Positions 27,393 through 36,064 of a stretch of 64,000 nt of DNA are shown one piece after another. Made by a program: the position numbers and the translations under genes. This stretch comes from Methylococcaceae bacterium (lineage in GTDB: Bacteria; Pseudomonadota; Gammaproteobacteria; Methylococcales; Methylomonadaceae): assembly GCA_006844705.1 (NCBI GenBank), contig SPJS01000060.1, forward strand, positions 1 to 64,000, given 5' to 3'. The first letter of the stretch is position 1. The number at the start of each line of letters is the position of its first letter. A model generated the notes under the pieces. The model did not search any database. It saw only the letters and a list, made by a program, of their open reading frames with translations, and had not been told where the DNA came from.

Positions 27393-28360
27393 TGGATGAA
27401 AAATATTATGCATTTCCCTGGTTAACCGAGGCCACCCACCACCTGACGCGATATATTGAATTAAACCGCTTTCCACAGGCTTTAATGGTTATTGCGCGCA
27501 GTGATTTTGGTCAACGCACTCTGATTGAGAATTATATCAATGCCTTGTTATGTACTCAGATTACAGCGCGCGGCTCAGCTTGTGGGCAATGCAGCAATTG
27601 TAAATTGATTCTTGCAGGTTCTCATCCGGATGTTAAATGGGTTACGCCCGAGCAAGGCAAGCAAATCGGCATCGACAAAATTCGTGAATTAACAACTCAG
27701 TTAATGTTAAAACCGCAATTCGCTGGATGGCGTGTTGCGGTTATTGAGCAGGCTGAGATGCTGACACAGGCATCAGCAAATGCGTTTTTGAAATTTCTGG
27801 AAGAGCCTACTGAACGGACTATGTTGATATTAATTGCCAGTTCAAGCAACAGTTTGCCGGCAACCATACGCAGCCGATGTCAGTTACTTTCTGTTGCACA
27901 GCCTTCCCGGGAAGTTGCATTAGCGTGGTTGGCAACGCAGGCGATTCATTCACCACAGTCCTATCTTGACATGGCGAATGGTTCGCCAATTCAAGCCTTG
28001 CATTACGCTGAGCTTAATTTGTTGGAAATTTATCAATCCTGCTACCAGGACTGGATTGCAGCAGGGCTGGGCAAAGCAAACATTGTCGCAGTCGCAGAAA
28101 AATGGGATAAGCAAGAGCAACCCGGTTTTTCAATGTTGATCATCTGGATGATGCAATGGCTAAATGGCCTGATCAGGGAGTTATATAAAGTAGATCATAT
28201 TTTTGATGGCCAGGATAACTTGCAAGAGTTAGTGAAAAAGCTAGACTTGAACAAGGTATTTCAATTTTATGACGGTTTGTTATGGGCTAGAAAACAAGAA
28301 AGTGGTCAGCTTAATAAACAGGTGTTGATTGAAAAGTTATTAATTACGTGGTCAAGCTAA
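27392..28360 (+). CDS. holB: DNA polymerase III delta-prime subunit
   Basis: HolB is part of the clamp-loader complex that places the beta clamp on primed DNA. The 322-residue protein has the zinc-binding cysteines in CGQCSNCKLILAGSHPD with an upstream Cys. It also has the QIGIDKIRELTTQL segment, the ASANAFLKFLEEP motif and the ATIRSRCQLL (SRC) motif. The P-loop is degenerate, as expected for delta-prime. It lies between tmk and pilZ. Confidence 0.94.
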
Positions 28361-28373
28361 CTTTAAGACAGTC

Positions 28374-28724
28374 ATGGCAGAAGCAAATGCAAGACAGGGT
28401 ATCCTGTCATTATCAATCAAGGAAAAAAGTGCACTTTTTTCAGCATATATGCCATTTATCAACAATGGCGGCTTGTTTATTCCTACCAAACGTGAGTATG
28501 AAATGGGGGAAGAAGTCTTTATGTTGCTTAATTTGATGGAAGAAACAGAACGTCTGCCTATCGCAGGAAAAATCATCTGGAAAACACCGGAAGGCGCGGA
28601 AGGTTATCGTGCAGCGGGAATCGGTGTGCAATTCAGTGACCAGGATGGCGGCAGCGCAAGAAATAAAATTGAAAATTACCTGGCGGGTGCTATAGAATCT
28701 GACCGTTCTACCCACACCATGTAA
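28374..28724 (+). CDS. pilZ: Type IV pilus protein PilZ
   Basis: The 116-residue protein matches Pseudomonas PilZ along its length: ILSLSIKEKSALFSAYMPF, the central GEEVFMLLNLMEE and the end NKIENYLAGAIESDRSTHTM. PilZ is required for type IV pilus assembly through PilB and FimX. Like the Pseudomonas protein, it lacks the N-terminal RxxxR and DxSxxG c-di-GMP binding motifs, so it is unlikely to bind the nucleotide itself. The holB-pilZ-tatD order is conserved. No other pilus gene is in the window. Confidence 0.93.
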   Translation: MAEANARQGILSLSIKEKSALFSAYMPFINNGGLFIPTKREYEMGEEVFMLLNLMEETERLPIAGKIIWKTPEGAEGYRAAGIGVQFSDQDGGSARNKIENYLAGAIESDRSTHTM

Positions 28725-28729
28725 TTAAA

Positions 28730-29503
28730 ATGTTTATTGACTCACATTGCCATCTGGATCGGCTTGATCTTGCCACGTTTGAAAACAACTTTGACGTGTT
28801 CATGCAGGCGGCGGAAGAAGCCGGAATAGATCATATGCTCTGCATAGGTATTGACCTTGAAGCCTATCCTGCAATGTGTGAGTTGGTGGCTCCGTATGCA
28901 AATATATCATTATCTGCAGGTGTTCACCCCAATGTGACAGAAGGCAGAGAGCCTGATCTTGATGAACTGGTGTCACTGGCCAGTGCAGAAAAAGTGATTG
29001 CCGTGGGTGAAACCGGGCTGGATTATTTTCGTAGCGACGGTGATCTGGGTTGGCAGCATGCGCGTTTTGTCACCCATATCAAGGCGGCGAAGATTGTTAA
29101 TAAGCCTTTGATAATTCATACCCGCGAGGCGGGTCAGGATTCACTTGATGTGTTAGAACGTGAAGGGGCAGACAAAGCCATTATCCATTGCTTTACCGAA
29201 GACTGGGCATATGCAGAAAGAGCGCTGCATCTGGGGTATTACATTTCCTTTTCCGGCATTGTGACATTCAAGAATGCCGAGCAGATCAAGGAGGTGGCGC
29301 GTAAAGTCCCTGAAGACCGCTTTTTGATCGAAACCGACTCCCCTTATCTTGCCCCGGTGCCTTTCCGTGGGAAACCGAATAACCCAACCTATGTTTGCCA
29401 TGTCGCCCAGCATCTGGCAGATTTGAGAGGCTGTTCGCTGGAACAGATTGCCGAGCAATCAACCCTTAATTTCAATACTTTGTTTGAGCTGGCTGCTGCC
29501 TGA
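28730..29503 (+). CDS. TatD family metal-dependent DNase
   Basis: The 257-residue TIM-barrel hydrolase begins FIDSHCHLDRLDL with the metal-binding HxH. It continues with AVGETGLDYFRS, PLIIHTREA, AIIHCFTEDWAYAERAL and ends with the LIETDSPYLAPVPFRGKPN block carrying the final metal ligand. TatD-type enzymes have 3'-5' exonuclease activity and act in DNA repair. It closes the fab-to-tatD cluster and is convergent with the aminotransferase gene ten bases away. Confidence 0.93.
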   Translation: MFIDSHCHLDRLDLATFENNFDVFMQAAEEAGIDHMLCIGIDLEAYPAMCELVAPYANISLSAGVHPNVTEGREPDLDELVSLASAEKVIAVGETGLDYFRSDGDLGWQHARFVTHIKAAKIVNKPLIIHTREAGQDSLDVLEREGADKAIIHCFTEDWAYAERALHLGYYISFSGIVTFKNAEQIKEVARKVPEDRFLIETDSPYLAPVPFRGKPNNPTYVCHVAQHLADLRGCSLEQIAEQSTLNFNTLFELAAA

Positions 29504-29513
29504 GACAAGGTTT

Positions 29514-30635
29514 TTAGCTGTCGGCTATTTCGACAGCTCTGCACAACTCCTCTTTTGCATGATAAAAATGTGGCGAAAACCGCACGCCCTGGCCGCGTAA
29601 AGCACAAATGACATTGGCCGCGGTCAGTTTTTTATACAGGGTGCGATTGTCCAGCGCGTTGTGCTTGAATACGACAATGGGTGAGGGCAGGTTGCTGTCC
29701 GCATCTGAAAGTAAAGTCAGGTTTGTCGATTGCTGAATCTGTTCGATTAAAATCTCAGCATTTTGCAGCACCTGTTTTTCTATCGTGTGCATACCGGCTT
29801 CAAGTAACAGGGACAGGCTGGCCGAAAGCGCATGGATAGCTAGCATGTTAGGACTGCCGCATTCAAAGCGCTGGGCATCAGGATGGATTTCCCACGGTTT
29901 GTTTTCATAATTGTGAATGTTGGCCATCATATGCCAGCCGTACTGCGTCAACGACAGCTTCTCTCTGGCTTGAGGAGCGGAATAAAAAACACCCAGTCCT
30001 TCCGGCCCAAACAGCCATTTATGCCCATCTGCCATGACAAAATCAGCCTGGCAAGCCTGTACATCAAACGCTACGCAGCCCAGGCTCTGGATGGCGTCAA
30101 CACAGAATAAAATATTTCGTTGCTTGCAGAAGTGGCCAATATTTTCCAGGTCTACCCGGCGGCCGCTGGCAAACTGGATGGAGCTGATGGTCAGCAGCCG
30201 GGTGTGCTCATCTACCAGATTGAACAAGGCGTGTTCAGGAGAAGGTGCGCTGGCCAGGTCGGCTTCTCTGAATGCAACGCCCTGATTCGCAAGAGATTGC
30301 CAGGGAATACGGTTGGAAGGAAACTCTTCATTACTGCTGACAATATTATCGCCTTCCTGCCAGGCTATGCCATAAGCGACAAACGACAGGGCTTCCGACG
30401 TGTTTTTTACCAGCGCAATGTCTTTGGCATCAGGAGCGTTCAGCAATTGTGCAAACTGGTGTCGTAACAGACGTTCTTTCTCCAGCCATTGAAGATAATT
30501 CTGTGATCCGAATCGATTGTTCTCCCCGGCAAACTGTTGCACGGCCTGAGATGTTCGCGTTGGCCACGGAGCAACAGCAGCATGATTAAGATAAATCAGG
30601 GTTTCATCAAGCGGGAATTCTGGATGTCTTTGCAT
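29514..30635 (-). CDS. PLP-dependent aminotransferase class V family protein
   Basis: The 373-residue protein has the fold of class V aminotransferases and cysteine desulfurases. YLNHAAVAPWP comes near the start, LVKNTSEALSFVAYG is the cofactor phosphate loop, VDAIQSLGCVAFDVQ holds the cofactor-binding Asp, and MADGHKWLFGPEGLGVFY carries the PLP lysine. The conserved Cys loop expected in a true SufS or IscS is not evident, so this is more likely a group related to isopenicillin N epimerase. The substrate is unknown. It has a 60-base gap from the DMT transporter upstream on the same strand. Confidence 0.85.
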   Translation of the reverse strand: MQRHPEFPLDETLIYLNHAAVAPWPTRTSQAVQQFAGENNRFGSQNYLQWLEKERLLRHQFAQLLNAPDAKDIALVKNTSEALSFVAYGIAWQEGDNIVSSNEEFPSNRIPWQSLANQGVAFREADLASAPSPEHALFNLVDEHTRLLTISSIQFASGRRVDLENIGHFCKQRNILFCVDAIQSLGCVAFDVQACQADFVMADGHKWLFGPEGLGVFYSAPQAREKLSLTQYGWHMMANIHNYENKPWEIHPDAQRFECGSPNMLAIHALSASLSLLLEAGMHTIEKQVLQNAEILIEQIQQSTNLTLLSDADSNLPSPIVVFKHNALDNRTLYKKLTAANVICALRGQGVRFSPHFYHAKEELCRAVEIADS

Positions 30636-30694
30636 ATTGGTTTATTCTTGGAAGCTATAAAAACGGCCCGGTTGTAACCCCAAATCTTACGGGG

Positions 30695-31585
30695 TCATTT
30701 ACGGGTACGCTGTCTACGGTCTATGAATAAATGAAAAATTAGTGCACTTAAAATCAAAGCGGTGCCAGCCAACACTTTATAAGTAATTTGCTCATTGTTC
30801 AAATAATTGCCCAGCCATAGTGCCAGTACGGGTGAGAGAATGGTAAGCAATGCCACTTGTGTGGCGGGTTGATGAGTGAGTACAAAATAGTACAGCACAA
30901 AGCCAACTGCCGTCGCAATAATGCCCAGGTAGATTATGGCCAGAAGGCTGCTTAATGGCATATCCACCGGCCAGTAGGCATCTTCCAATATAAACCAGCA
31001 CCCCAGGTACACAGGAAGAGCCAGGGTGAGCCCCCCGGTAACTTGATGAATTGCTTTCAGTTTTGCATTAATCTGTTTTACCCAGACCGCACTGATGGAA
31101 TGGAGGAATGATGCGAATAAAACACCTGCAATCCCCTGAATGGCAGAAATGCTAATATCCATCGCAGAAACAAACATGAGGGCAAGGCCGGAGATACTGA
31201 GCATGTAGGACAGGAGTTTGCCCACGGTCAGGCTCTGTTCTCCAAGCAGCCAGGCGGCAAAAAGGGCGGTCATAAACGGCGTCAACCCGAATATTACAGA
31301 GACCCAGCCGGAAGGGATGAATAATGAGGACCAGTACACAGCCATCATGGCACCAAATATCTGAACAGAAATGGCCAGATAGGTGAGCAGTGCTTTTTTA
31401 TGCCAGGGTAAAGGATTGTTTTGAACGATCAAAAGTAACAGCAGGCAGACTGTACCGATGGCCATGCGCAACATCGCACTGAAAATTACACCGGCGCCCA
31501 TCGCACTCCATTTGATGGCCAATGGGGTTGTGGACCAGAGCAGCACAACACTCCAGTAAGCGAGAAATAATTTGATTTTGTTCAA
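30695..31585 (-). CDS. EamA/DMT family transporter
   Basis: The 296-residue inner-membrane protein has ten predicted spans in two EamA repeats (residues about 5-140 and 150-288). The N-terminal WSVVLLWSTTPLAIKW helix and the SPVLALWLGNYLNNEQ motif in the ninth helix are typical of this drug/metabolite family. Members export amino acids or other small metabolites; the substrate is not evident. It lies 18 bases behind the DUF6164 gene, so the two may be co-transcribed. Confidence 0.88.
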   Translation of the reverse strand: MNKIKLFLAYWSVVLLWSTTPLAIKWSAMGAGVIFSAMLRMAIGTVCLLLLLIVQNNPLPWHKKALLTYLAISVQIFGAMMAVYWSSLFIPSGWVSVIFGLTPFMTALFAAWLLGEQSLTVGKLLSYMLSISGLALMFVSAMDISISAIQGIAGVLFASFLHSISAVWVKQINAKLKAIHQVTGGLTLALPVYLGCWFILEDAYWPVDMPLSSLLAIIYLGIIATAVGFVLYYFVLTHQPATQVALLTILSPVLALWLGNYLNNEQITYKVLAGTALILSALIFHLFIDRRQRTRK

Positions 31586-31603
31586 GGTGGTTAGGGGGCT
31601 GAG

Positions 31604-31969
31604 TCAGAAACCGACTTCTCTCAGTAAGCGGTATGAGATATAGAGAATAAACGCGCTAAACCCTGTGTATAACAAAAATTGAATTGGTCGTTCCAGGAGA
31701 ATATCAATCCATCGTTTTTGGCTACCCTGTTGTTTAGCGTTAAGGTAGGCGGCACGTTGCAGTTGTTGGCGTTGCGACTGATATTCGTCTATCAATGCTC
31801 GGGCGGTGTGCCATTCCTCTTCTTTAACCAGCCACAACGCAGGGGTAGAAATACCCCAATTGCCTGCACTGGTTTCATAAAATGTCAGATGGTGTTCACT
31901 GAGTAATTGACGAATATCTTCTGCTTCATCAGGGGGGACGTCTCTGAGTGAAAAGATCAGCTTCGACAT
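31604..31969 (-). CDS. DUF6164-like small membrane protein
   Basis: The 121-residue protein resembles the family annotated as DUF6164. The N-terminal domain (LIFSLRDVPPDEAEDIRQLL, then GNWGISTPALWLV) looks like a ferredoxin-fold DUF2007-type regulatory module. A polar helix follows, then one membrane span at about residues 96-114. Function is unknown. It is followed on the same strand by a DMT exporter after 18 bases. Confidence 0.7.
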   Translation of the reverse strand: MSKLIFSLRDVPPDEAEDIRQLLSEHHLTFYETSAGNWGISTPALWLVKEEEWHTARALIDEYQSQRQQLQRAAYLNAKQQGSQKRWIDILLERPIQFLLYTGFSAFILYISYRLLREVGF

Positions 31970-32086
31970 GGGCGCATCATTAAAATTTGATTATTTTACA
32001 CGATCAAATAAATACTGAAGACATCAATGGGCTAATTGACCTGGTTTTTGCTGAAAGATAATGATTAGTTTTGTAAAATAAGCGCT

Positions 32087-32590
32087 ATGACAACAACAGC
32101 TGGTTTTCAACATTTTAAAGTTCTTAAAACCTGGACTGACCGGGTTAAGGTGTGTTCTCCTGTTATTCAAAATTGTTCAGAAAAAGCACACTTTTTTCAG
32201 GTGCTATTGAATAAGCGTCCGGAAATTAAGGAACTGGTGATGACGGTTAGCAAAGGTGATATTGATATTCGTTTTGATGCCAATGCGTTACCTGCGCAAA
32301 GTCTGATGACGGTGATGGATGCTCTGTTGGCAAATGTGGTTAAAAAACCGCAAAACTTCAGTGAAAAAAAACTGGACGGTGCCCCTCAGCATCTGGAGCT
32401 TGTGGTCGATGGTATGAGCTGCCCGGCCTGTGCCTTGTTGATAGAGATGTCGTTAAAAAAAGATGTGCAAATCGTTGATGCCAGTGCTGATCTCGAGTCA
32501 AAACATGTCAAGGTGTACGGCACCAGAGAACTGGAGGAAATTGTAACGATGATAGAAAAACTCGGTTATACCCACATAGAAAACGCATAA
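32087..32590 (+). CDS. Heavy-metal-associated (HMA) domain protein
   Basis: The 167-residue protein ends in an HMA-type metallochaperone domain (about residues 102-165) with GMSCPACALLIE, so Cys112 and Cys115 form the CxxC metal site. The N-terminal part (about 20-85) looks like a second, degenerate copy of the fold without CxxC but with Cys23 and Cys30. There is no signal peptide or membrane helix. Copper or zinc delivery is possible, but no metal ATPase is nearby. The stop overlaps slyX (TAATG), so they form one unit. Confidence 0.78.
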   Translation: MTTTAGFQHFKVLKTWTDRVKVCSPVIQNCSEKAHFFQVLLNKRPEIKELVMTVSKGDIDIRFDANALPAQSLMTVMDALLANVVKKPQNFSEKKLDGAPQHLELVVDGMSCPACALLIEMSLKKDVQIVDASADLESKHVKVYGTRELEEIVTMIEKLGYTHIENA

Positions 32591-32796
32591 TGGAAGAATC
32601 AAGAATCGTTGAGTTGGAAATCAAATCGGCTTACCAGGAAGAGCTTATTGAAAGCCTTAACAACATTGTTGCTCAACAGCAGCAGCAAATTATCCATTTG
32701 CAAGAAAGTCAGCAAGTATTGAATAAAAAAATGGATGTGTTGGTGGGGGCAATGGAACAAAAATCAGACACACACGAAATTCCACCTCATTACTGA
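32590..32796 (+). CDS. slyX: SlyX family protein
   Basis: The 68-residue protein is a short coiled coil: RIVELEIKSAYQEELIESLN, a Gln-rich middle and a polar tail ending HEIPPHY. The PPHY end is conserved in SlyX. Function is unknown despite the name. It overlaps the stop codon of the HMA gene by one base. Confidence 0.9.
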   Translation: MEESRIVELEIKSAYQEELIESLNNIVAQQQQQIIHLQESQQVLNKKMDVLVGAMEQKSDTHEIPPHY

Positions 32797-32824
32797 GTGA
32801 TGGCTAAACAATTAGCTTGTGGGG

Positions 32825-33709
32825 TTAAGCCTTTACAACCCGGTTGCGTCCATCATTTTTGGCCTGATACATGGCTTGATCAGCATTATGGATAAAGGAT
32901 TCGACATTATCATTGCCTTTTAATGCGCTGACCCCCAGGCTGGCGGTAATATTAATGGTATTCATACCATAAGCCAGTGTGTTGCAGGCGATGGCTTTGC
33001 GTATCCGTTCAGCAATTTCACCTGCTTTTTCCAGGTTAGCACCGCTTAACAAGACAACAAATTCTTCGCCACCATAACGGAACACGATATCACTGCCCCG
33101 TACTGTGTCTTTTATGATGCCTGCCACGGAAGCCAACGTGATATCACCGCATTCATGGCCATATTGATCATTGACCGATTTAAAGTGGTCAATATCCACA
33201 AAAATCAAGGACAGGTGATTACTGGTGCGATTGGCTAGTTTGTATTCACGCTCAATGATGTCATTGAATGCGGTGCGGTTATTGGTTTTGGTTAACGGGT
33301 CGGTATGCGCTAAAAGTTGTGCCTGTTTGTAAAGAGACGCATTTTTTAACGGATAGATCAAACAGCATAATAAAGTTTCCATGCGCTTCAGTTCATCTTC
33401 TGAGAAGCGTTGCTGACGCATCAGCTTTAACTCACCCAACGTTTCGTCTTCAATTGTTAGAGAGTATGAGCAAGAGTGTTTGGAAGCAATGCCATTTTTA
33501 AAGTCCAGAGCAAAACGTGGATTTTTATACTCCATACCACTGTGTGGAATCATTGCCTTGATTTTACTGCTGAAAATAGTAATCAGTTCATAGAATTCCA
33601 GCGTTGTCTGCAATGCAGTGCTGATATCGTAATGATGCGTATTGGCAGATTTTGCCGCTTCAAAGGTTTTATTACTGACAACTGCTAAATTTGTAGTTTT
33701 ATTTTCCAT
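32825..33709 (-). CDS. Diguanylate cyclase (GGDEF domain) protein
   Basis: The protein has 294 residues when started at 33709, where GGGGAT precedes the ATG; an in-frame ATG at 33754 adds 15 residues. Residues 1-125 form a GAF-like or helical sensing region. Residues about 128-292 are a GGDEF domain with DPLTKTNNRTAFNDI, LIFVDIDHFKSVND and the intact active-site loop RYGGEEFVVLL. This should make c-di-GMP. No inhibitory RxxD site is obvious just before the active-site loop. There are no membrane spans, so the signal sensed is cytoplasmic. Confidence 0.9.
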   Translation of the reverse strand: MENKTTNLAVVSNKTFEAAKSANTHHYDISTALQTTLEFYELITIFSSKIKAMIPHSGMEYKNPRFALDFKNGIASKHSCSYSLTIEDETLGELKLMRQQRFSEDELKRMETLLCCLIYPLKNASLYKQAQLLAHTDPLTKTNNRTAFNDIIEREYKLANRTSNHLSLIFVDIDHFKSVNDQYGHECGDITLASVAGIIKDTVRGSDIVFRYGGEEFVVLLSGANLEKAGEIAERIRKAIACNTLAYGMNTINITASLGVSALKGNDNVESFIHNADQAMYQAKNDGRNRVVKA

Positions 33710-34100
33710 GACGACATCCCCATGCCTGAATTCAATATACCCAGACAAGCGCATATTATGCCAAAGTTAAATTTATGTTGTTTTTCATGCGGTTAAGTTT
33801 AAAACCCAGGTGTAAGCAAATATTGTCAAAAAAGCGGCAATTTTTTGCCATTGATACAAGCTATACAGTTTGTATATCGGCAGACAATAAAAAAAGTTAA
33901 TAGTTTAATTAAGTAAATCAGTAGGTTTTTAATGATTTCTGAAAAAAAATTTAACTTGGAAATTTTATCAAGGTTAAAGCCAGGTGTTTAGAACGCTTTC
34001 AGGTGTAACGGATTAAATAAAACGCGGTATAAAATGCGGCAAATTTTTGGCAGCATTGAACACAACCCGATTATCAATCCCGTCCTGGTGAAATTCCGGA
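33710..34100. other. Intergenic region with a weak minus-strand terminator
   Basis: This AT-rich stretch of about 390 bases lies between the start of the GGDEF gene and the end of sufT. It should hold the GGDEF promoter. The only structure I see is GGCAA-TTTT-TTGCC (33836-33849); on the minus strand it is followed by a T-run (33825-33833), a weak terminator for the ubiG-to-sufT operon. No ORF with a credible ribosome binding site is present. Confidence 0.35.
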
Positions 34101-34649
34101 TTAAAAAAGTCCGAGTTGTACCTGGGCGACTTCAGACATCATCTCTCTTGACCAGGGCGGGTCAAGCACAATTGCTACGTTGACTGAAGCCACACCAGGC
34201 AGGTTTCTGATCGCCTGCTCAACATCGCCCTGTAGTACCGGGCCCATGCCACAACCGGGCGCTGTCAAAGTCATCTGGATATGCACATCGTGACCTGCAT
34301 TGACATTTTCAGAAATATTGCATTGATAGACCAGACCCAGGTCGACGATGTTGACTGGAATTTCCGGGTCATACACAGTTTTCATCACTTCCCAGCAGTT
34401 TTTTTCCACGGATTCTGCGTCTGTTTCTTCAACCAGTGTTTGCAGGTGGCCGACTTCTTTGCCCAGGGCATCAGCATCGCTACTGGAAATTCTGACCATG
34501 TGGCCGTGTTCGGTGACCACAGTGTAGTTAGCTCCCAGGGCTTGATGGATGGTTACTTCATGGCCTTTACTCAAGGTACCATGGTTGCCATCCGGGATAG
34601 TGACAATGTTGACGTCGCGGGTCAGTTGTATGCTTTCTCTTTCAGACAT
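34101..34649 (-). CDS. sufT: Iron-sulfur cluster assembly protein SufT-like
   Basis: The 182-residue protein has a C-terminal MIP18/DUF59 domain (about residues 83-180) with VYDPEIPVNIVDLGLVY, MTLTAPGCGMGPVLQGDVE containing the reactive Cys, and the DPPWSREMMS end. The N-terminal part (1-80) carries the DGNHGTLSKGHEVTIHQALG segment typical of the long SufT form. SufT helps mature Fe-S proteins, especially under high iron-sulfur demand. It lies five bases behind yciK and ends the ubiG-mupP-yciK-sufT operon. Other suf genes are not in the window. Confidence 0.88.
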   Translation of the reverse strand: MSERESIQLTRDVNIVTIPDGNHGTLSKGHEVTIHQALGANYTVVTEHGHMVRISSSDADALGKEVGHLQTLVEETDAESVEKNCWEVMKTVYDPEIPVNIVDLGLVYQCNISENVNAGHDVHIQMTLTAPGCGMGPVLQGDVEQAIRNLPGVASVNVAIVLDPPWSREMMSEVAQVQLGLF

Positions 34650-34654
34650 CTTGA

Positions 34655-35392
34655 TTAATTACAGTTAAAATTTTCGGCTTCAATAGTTTGTCCGGTCACG
34701 CCGTGGCTGTCACTGGAAAAAAGGTAGGTGTAGACCTTGCTCAGCGAAGACATCGGTGCCAGTTTGCTTTTGTCCTCGGCCGGAAACAGTTGTTGTCTTA
34801 AAGGTGAGTCAACGGCGCCGGGTACCAGTTTATTGACCCGAATTTTATGCGAGGATTCCAATTCTTGCGCCAGAATATCAGCAAACCCTTCCAGCGCTAT
34901 TTTGGATACGCCATAGGCGCCGGCGTAGGCAGGCCCGGAGCGGGCAAAAGAATCCGAGGTAAAGACAATGGAAGCCTGCTGACTTTTTTGCATGACTGGT
35001 AATAACATGCGGGTTAACAAAAAAGGCGCATTTAGATTAACGTTTAGCGCATGCCCCCATTCCTGGGTTTTGATATTAATGGTTGGACTAAAGGCGCTGA
35101 GTTCTACCGCAGAATGCAACAGCCCCTGTAAAGCGCCAAATTCACGTTCGACCGTATCAGCCAGCTCCTGATATTCGTTTTCATTTGCACCCGCCAGATC
35201 GAATGGATACATGATGGGTTCTTCACCGTTATTGGCAAGGATATCATCGTAGGTTTTTTCCATTTTCGGAATATTTTTGTCCAGTAAAATGACTTGCGCA
35301 CCTTGCAGGGCAAGAGCCATCGCTGCTGTACTGCCCAGACCGCCACCGGCGCCGGTGATAAGTATGACGTGTTCAGTCAGTTTTTTATTCAT
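34655..35392 (-). CDS. yciK: YciK family short-chain dehydrogenase
   Basis: The 245-residue protein is a classical SDR: cofactor motif LITGAGGGLGSTAAM at residues 11-25, then LHSAVELSAF in place of the usual NNAG, and the catalytic YGVSKIALEGF at about residues 157-167. The substrate is unknown. Its position behind ubiG and a MupP-type phosphatase matches Pseudomonas. The start overlaps the mupP stop by four bases. Confidence 0.88.
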   Translation of the reverse strand: MNKKLTEHVILITGAGGGLGSTAAMALALQGAQVILLDKNIPKMEKTYDDILANNGEEPIMYPFDLAGANENEYQELADTVEREFGALQGLLHSAVELSAFSPTINIKTQEWGHALNVNLNAPFLLTRMLLPVMQKSQQASIVFTSDSFARSGPAYAGAYGVSKIALEGFADILAQELESSHKIRVNKLVPGAVDSPLRQQLFPAEDKSKLAPMSSLSKVYTYLFSSDSHGVTGQTIEAENFNCN

Positions 35393-36060
35393 GCGTTTTC
35401 AGTTATCCAGGCATTCATTTGATGAGGGGCGTCAATCATACCATCTGCTCCCCAGTCTCCCGGCTGGTCGTCTGGTTTTAAATACCCATACAAGGCCACC
35501 CATGTCGTCATGTTGGCAGTATTTCCGGCCTCGATATCGTGTTTGGCATCGCCCAGGTAAATACAATGTTCCGGATTAACATCGCTTTGCTCACAGGCGG
35601 CAAGCATAGGTAGCGGGTGAGGTTTGCTGTATGCAGTTGTATCTCCGCTGATAATACAGGCGGCTCGTTGCTCCAGGTCCAGCGCTTTCATCAATGGCAG
35701 GGTAAAGCGCTCCCGCTTGTTGGTAACGATACCCCATTTCAGGCCTATCCTTTCTATCGACTGTAACAGCTCATCCATGCCGTCAAATAATTGGCTGAAA
35801 CTGGCGACATTTTGCTGGTAATGATCCAACATGTTTTCCAGCATGTCTGCTTTTTGGGCTGCTGTTGCATTGTGGGTGCTTTTTTCGATCATGGCCGCTG
35901 CACCGTAGGAAATATAGGGGCGTGTCTGTTCAATATTGACTTCTGGAAACCCGTATTTGCGGGTCGCCTGATTGAGACAATGAATCAGGTCGGGCGCCGA
36001 GTCTACCAGCGTGCCGTCCAGGTCAAACAGAATACATTCCAGATCATCAGGGGCTTTCAT
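35389..36060 (-). CDS. mupP: HAD phosphatase, N-acetylmuramic acid 6-phosphate phosphatase type
   Basis: The 223-residue HAD hydrolase starts at 36060 (MKAPDDLECILFDLDGTLVD), four bases after ubiG; a longer frame open to 36276 runs into ubiG and is not credible. Motif I is DLDGTLVDSAPDL, motif II WGIVTNKRERF, and motif III with IV YSKPHPLPML and IYLGDAKHDIEAG. By sequence alone it could be phosphoglycolate phosphatase. The setting between ubiG and yciK is that of Pseudomonas MupP, and nagZ, amgK and murU are in the same window. That supports dephosphorylation of MurNAc-6-phosphate in peptidoglycan recycling. Confidence 0.8.
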   Translation of the reverse strand: MKAPDDLECILFDLDGTLVDSAPDLIHCLNQATRKYGFPEVNIEQTRPYISYGAAAMIEKSTHNATAAQKADMLENMLDHYQQNVASFSQLFDGMDELLQSIERIGLKWGIVTNKRERFTLPLMKALDLEQRAACIISGDTTAYSKPHPLPMLAACEQSDVNPEHCIYLGDAKHDIEAGNTANMTTWVALYGYLKPDDQPGDWGADGMIDAPHQMNAWITENA

Positions 36061-36064
36061 TCGT

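Noticed and set aside
29516..29538. Perfect 8-bp hairpin AGCTGTCG/CGACAGCT at the convergent tatD and aminotransferase ends
   Set aside because: It lies inside the last codons of the aminotransferase gene and is not followed by a T-tract on either strand, so a terminator role is not supported.
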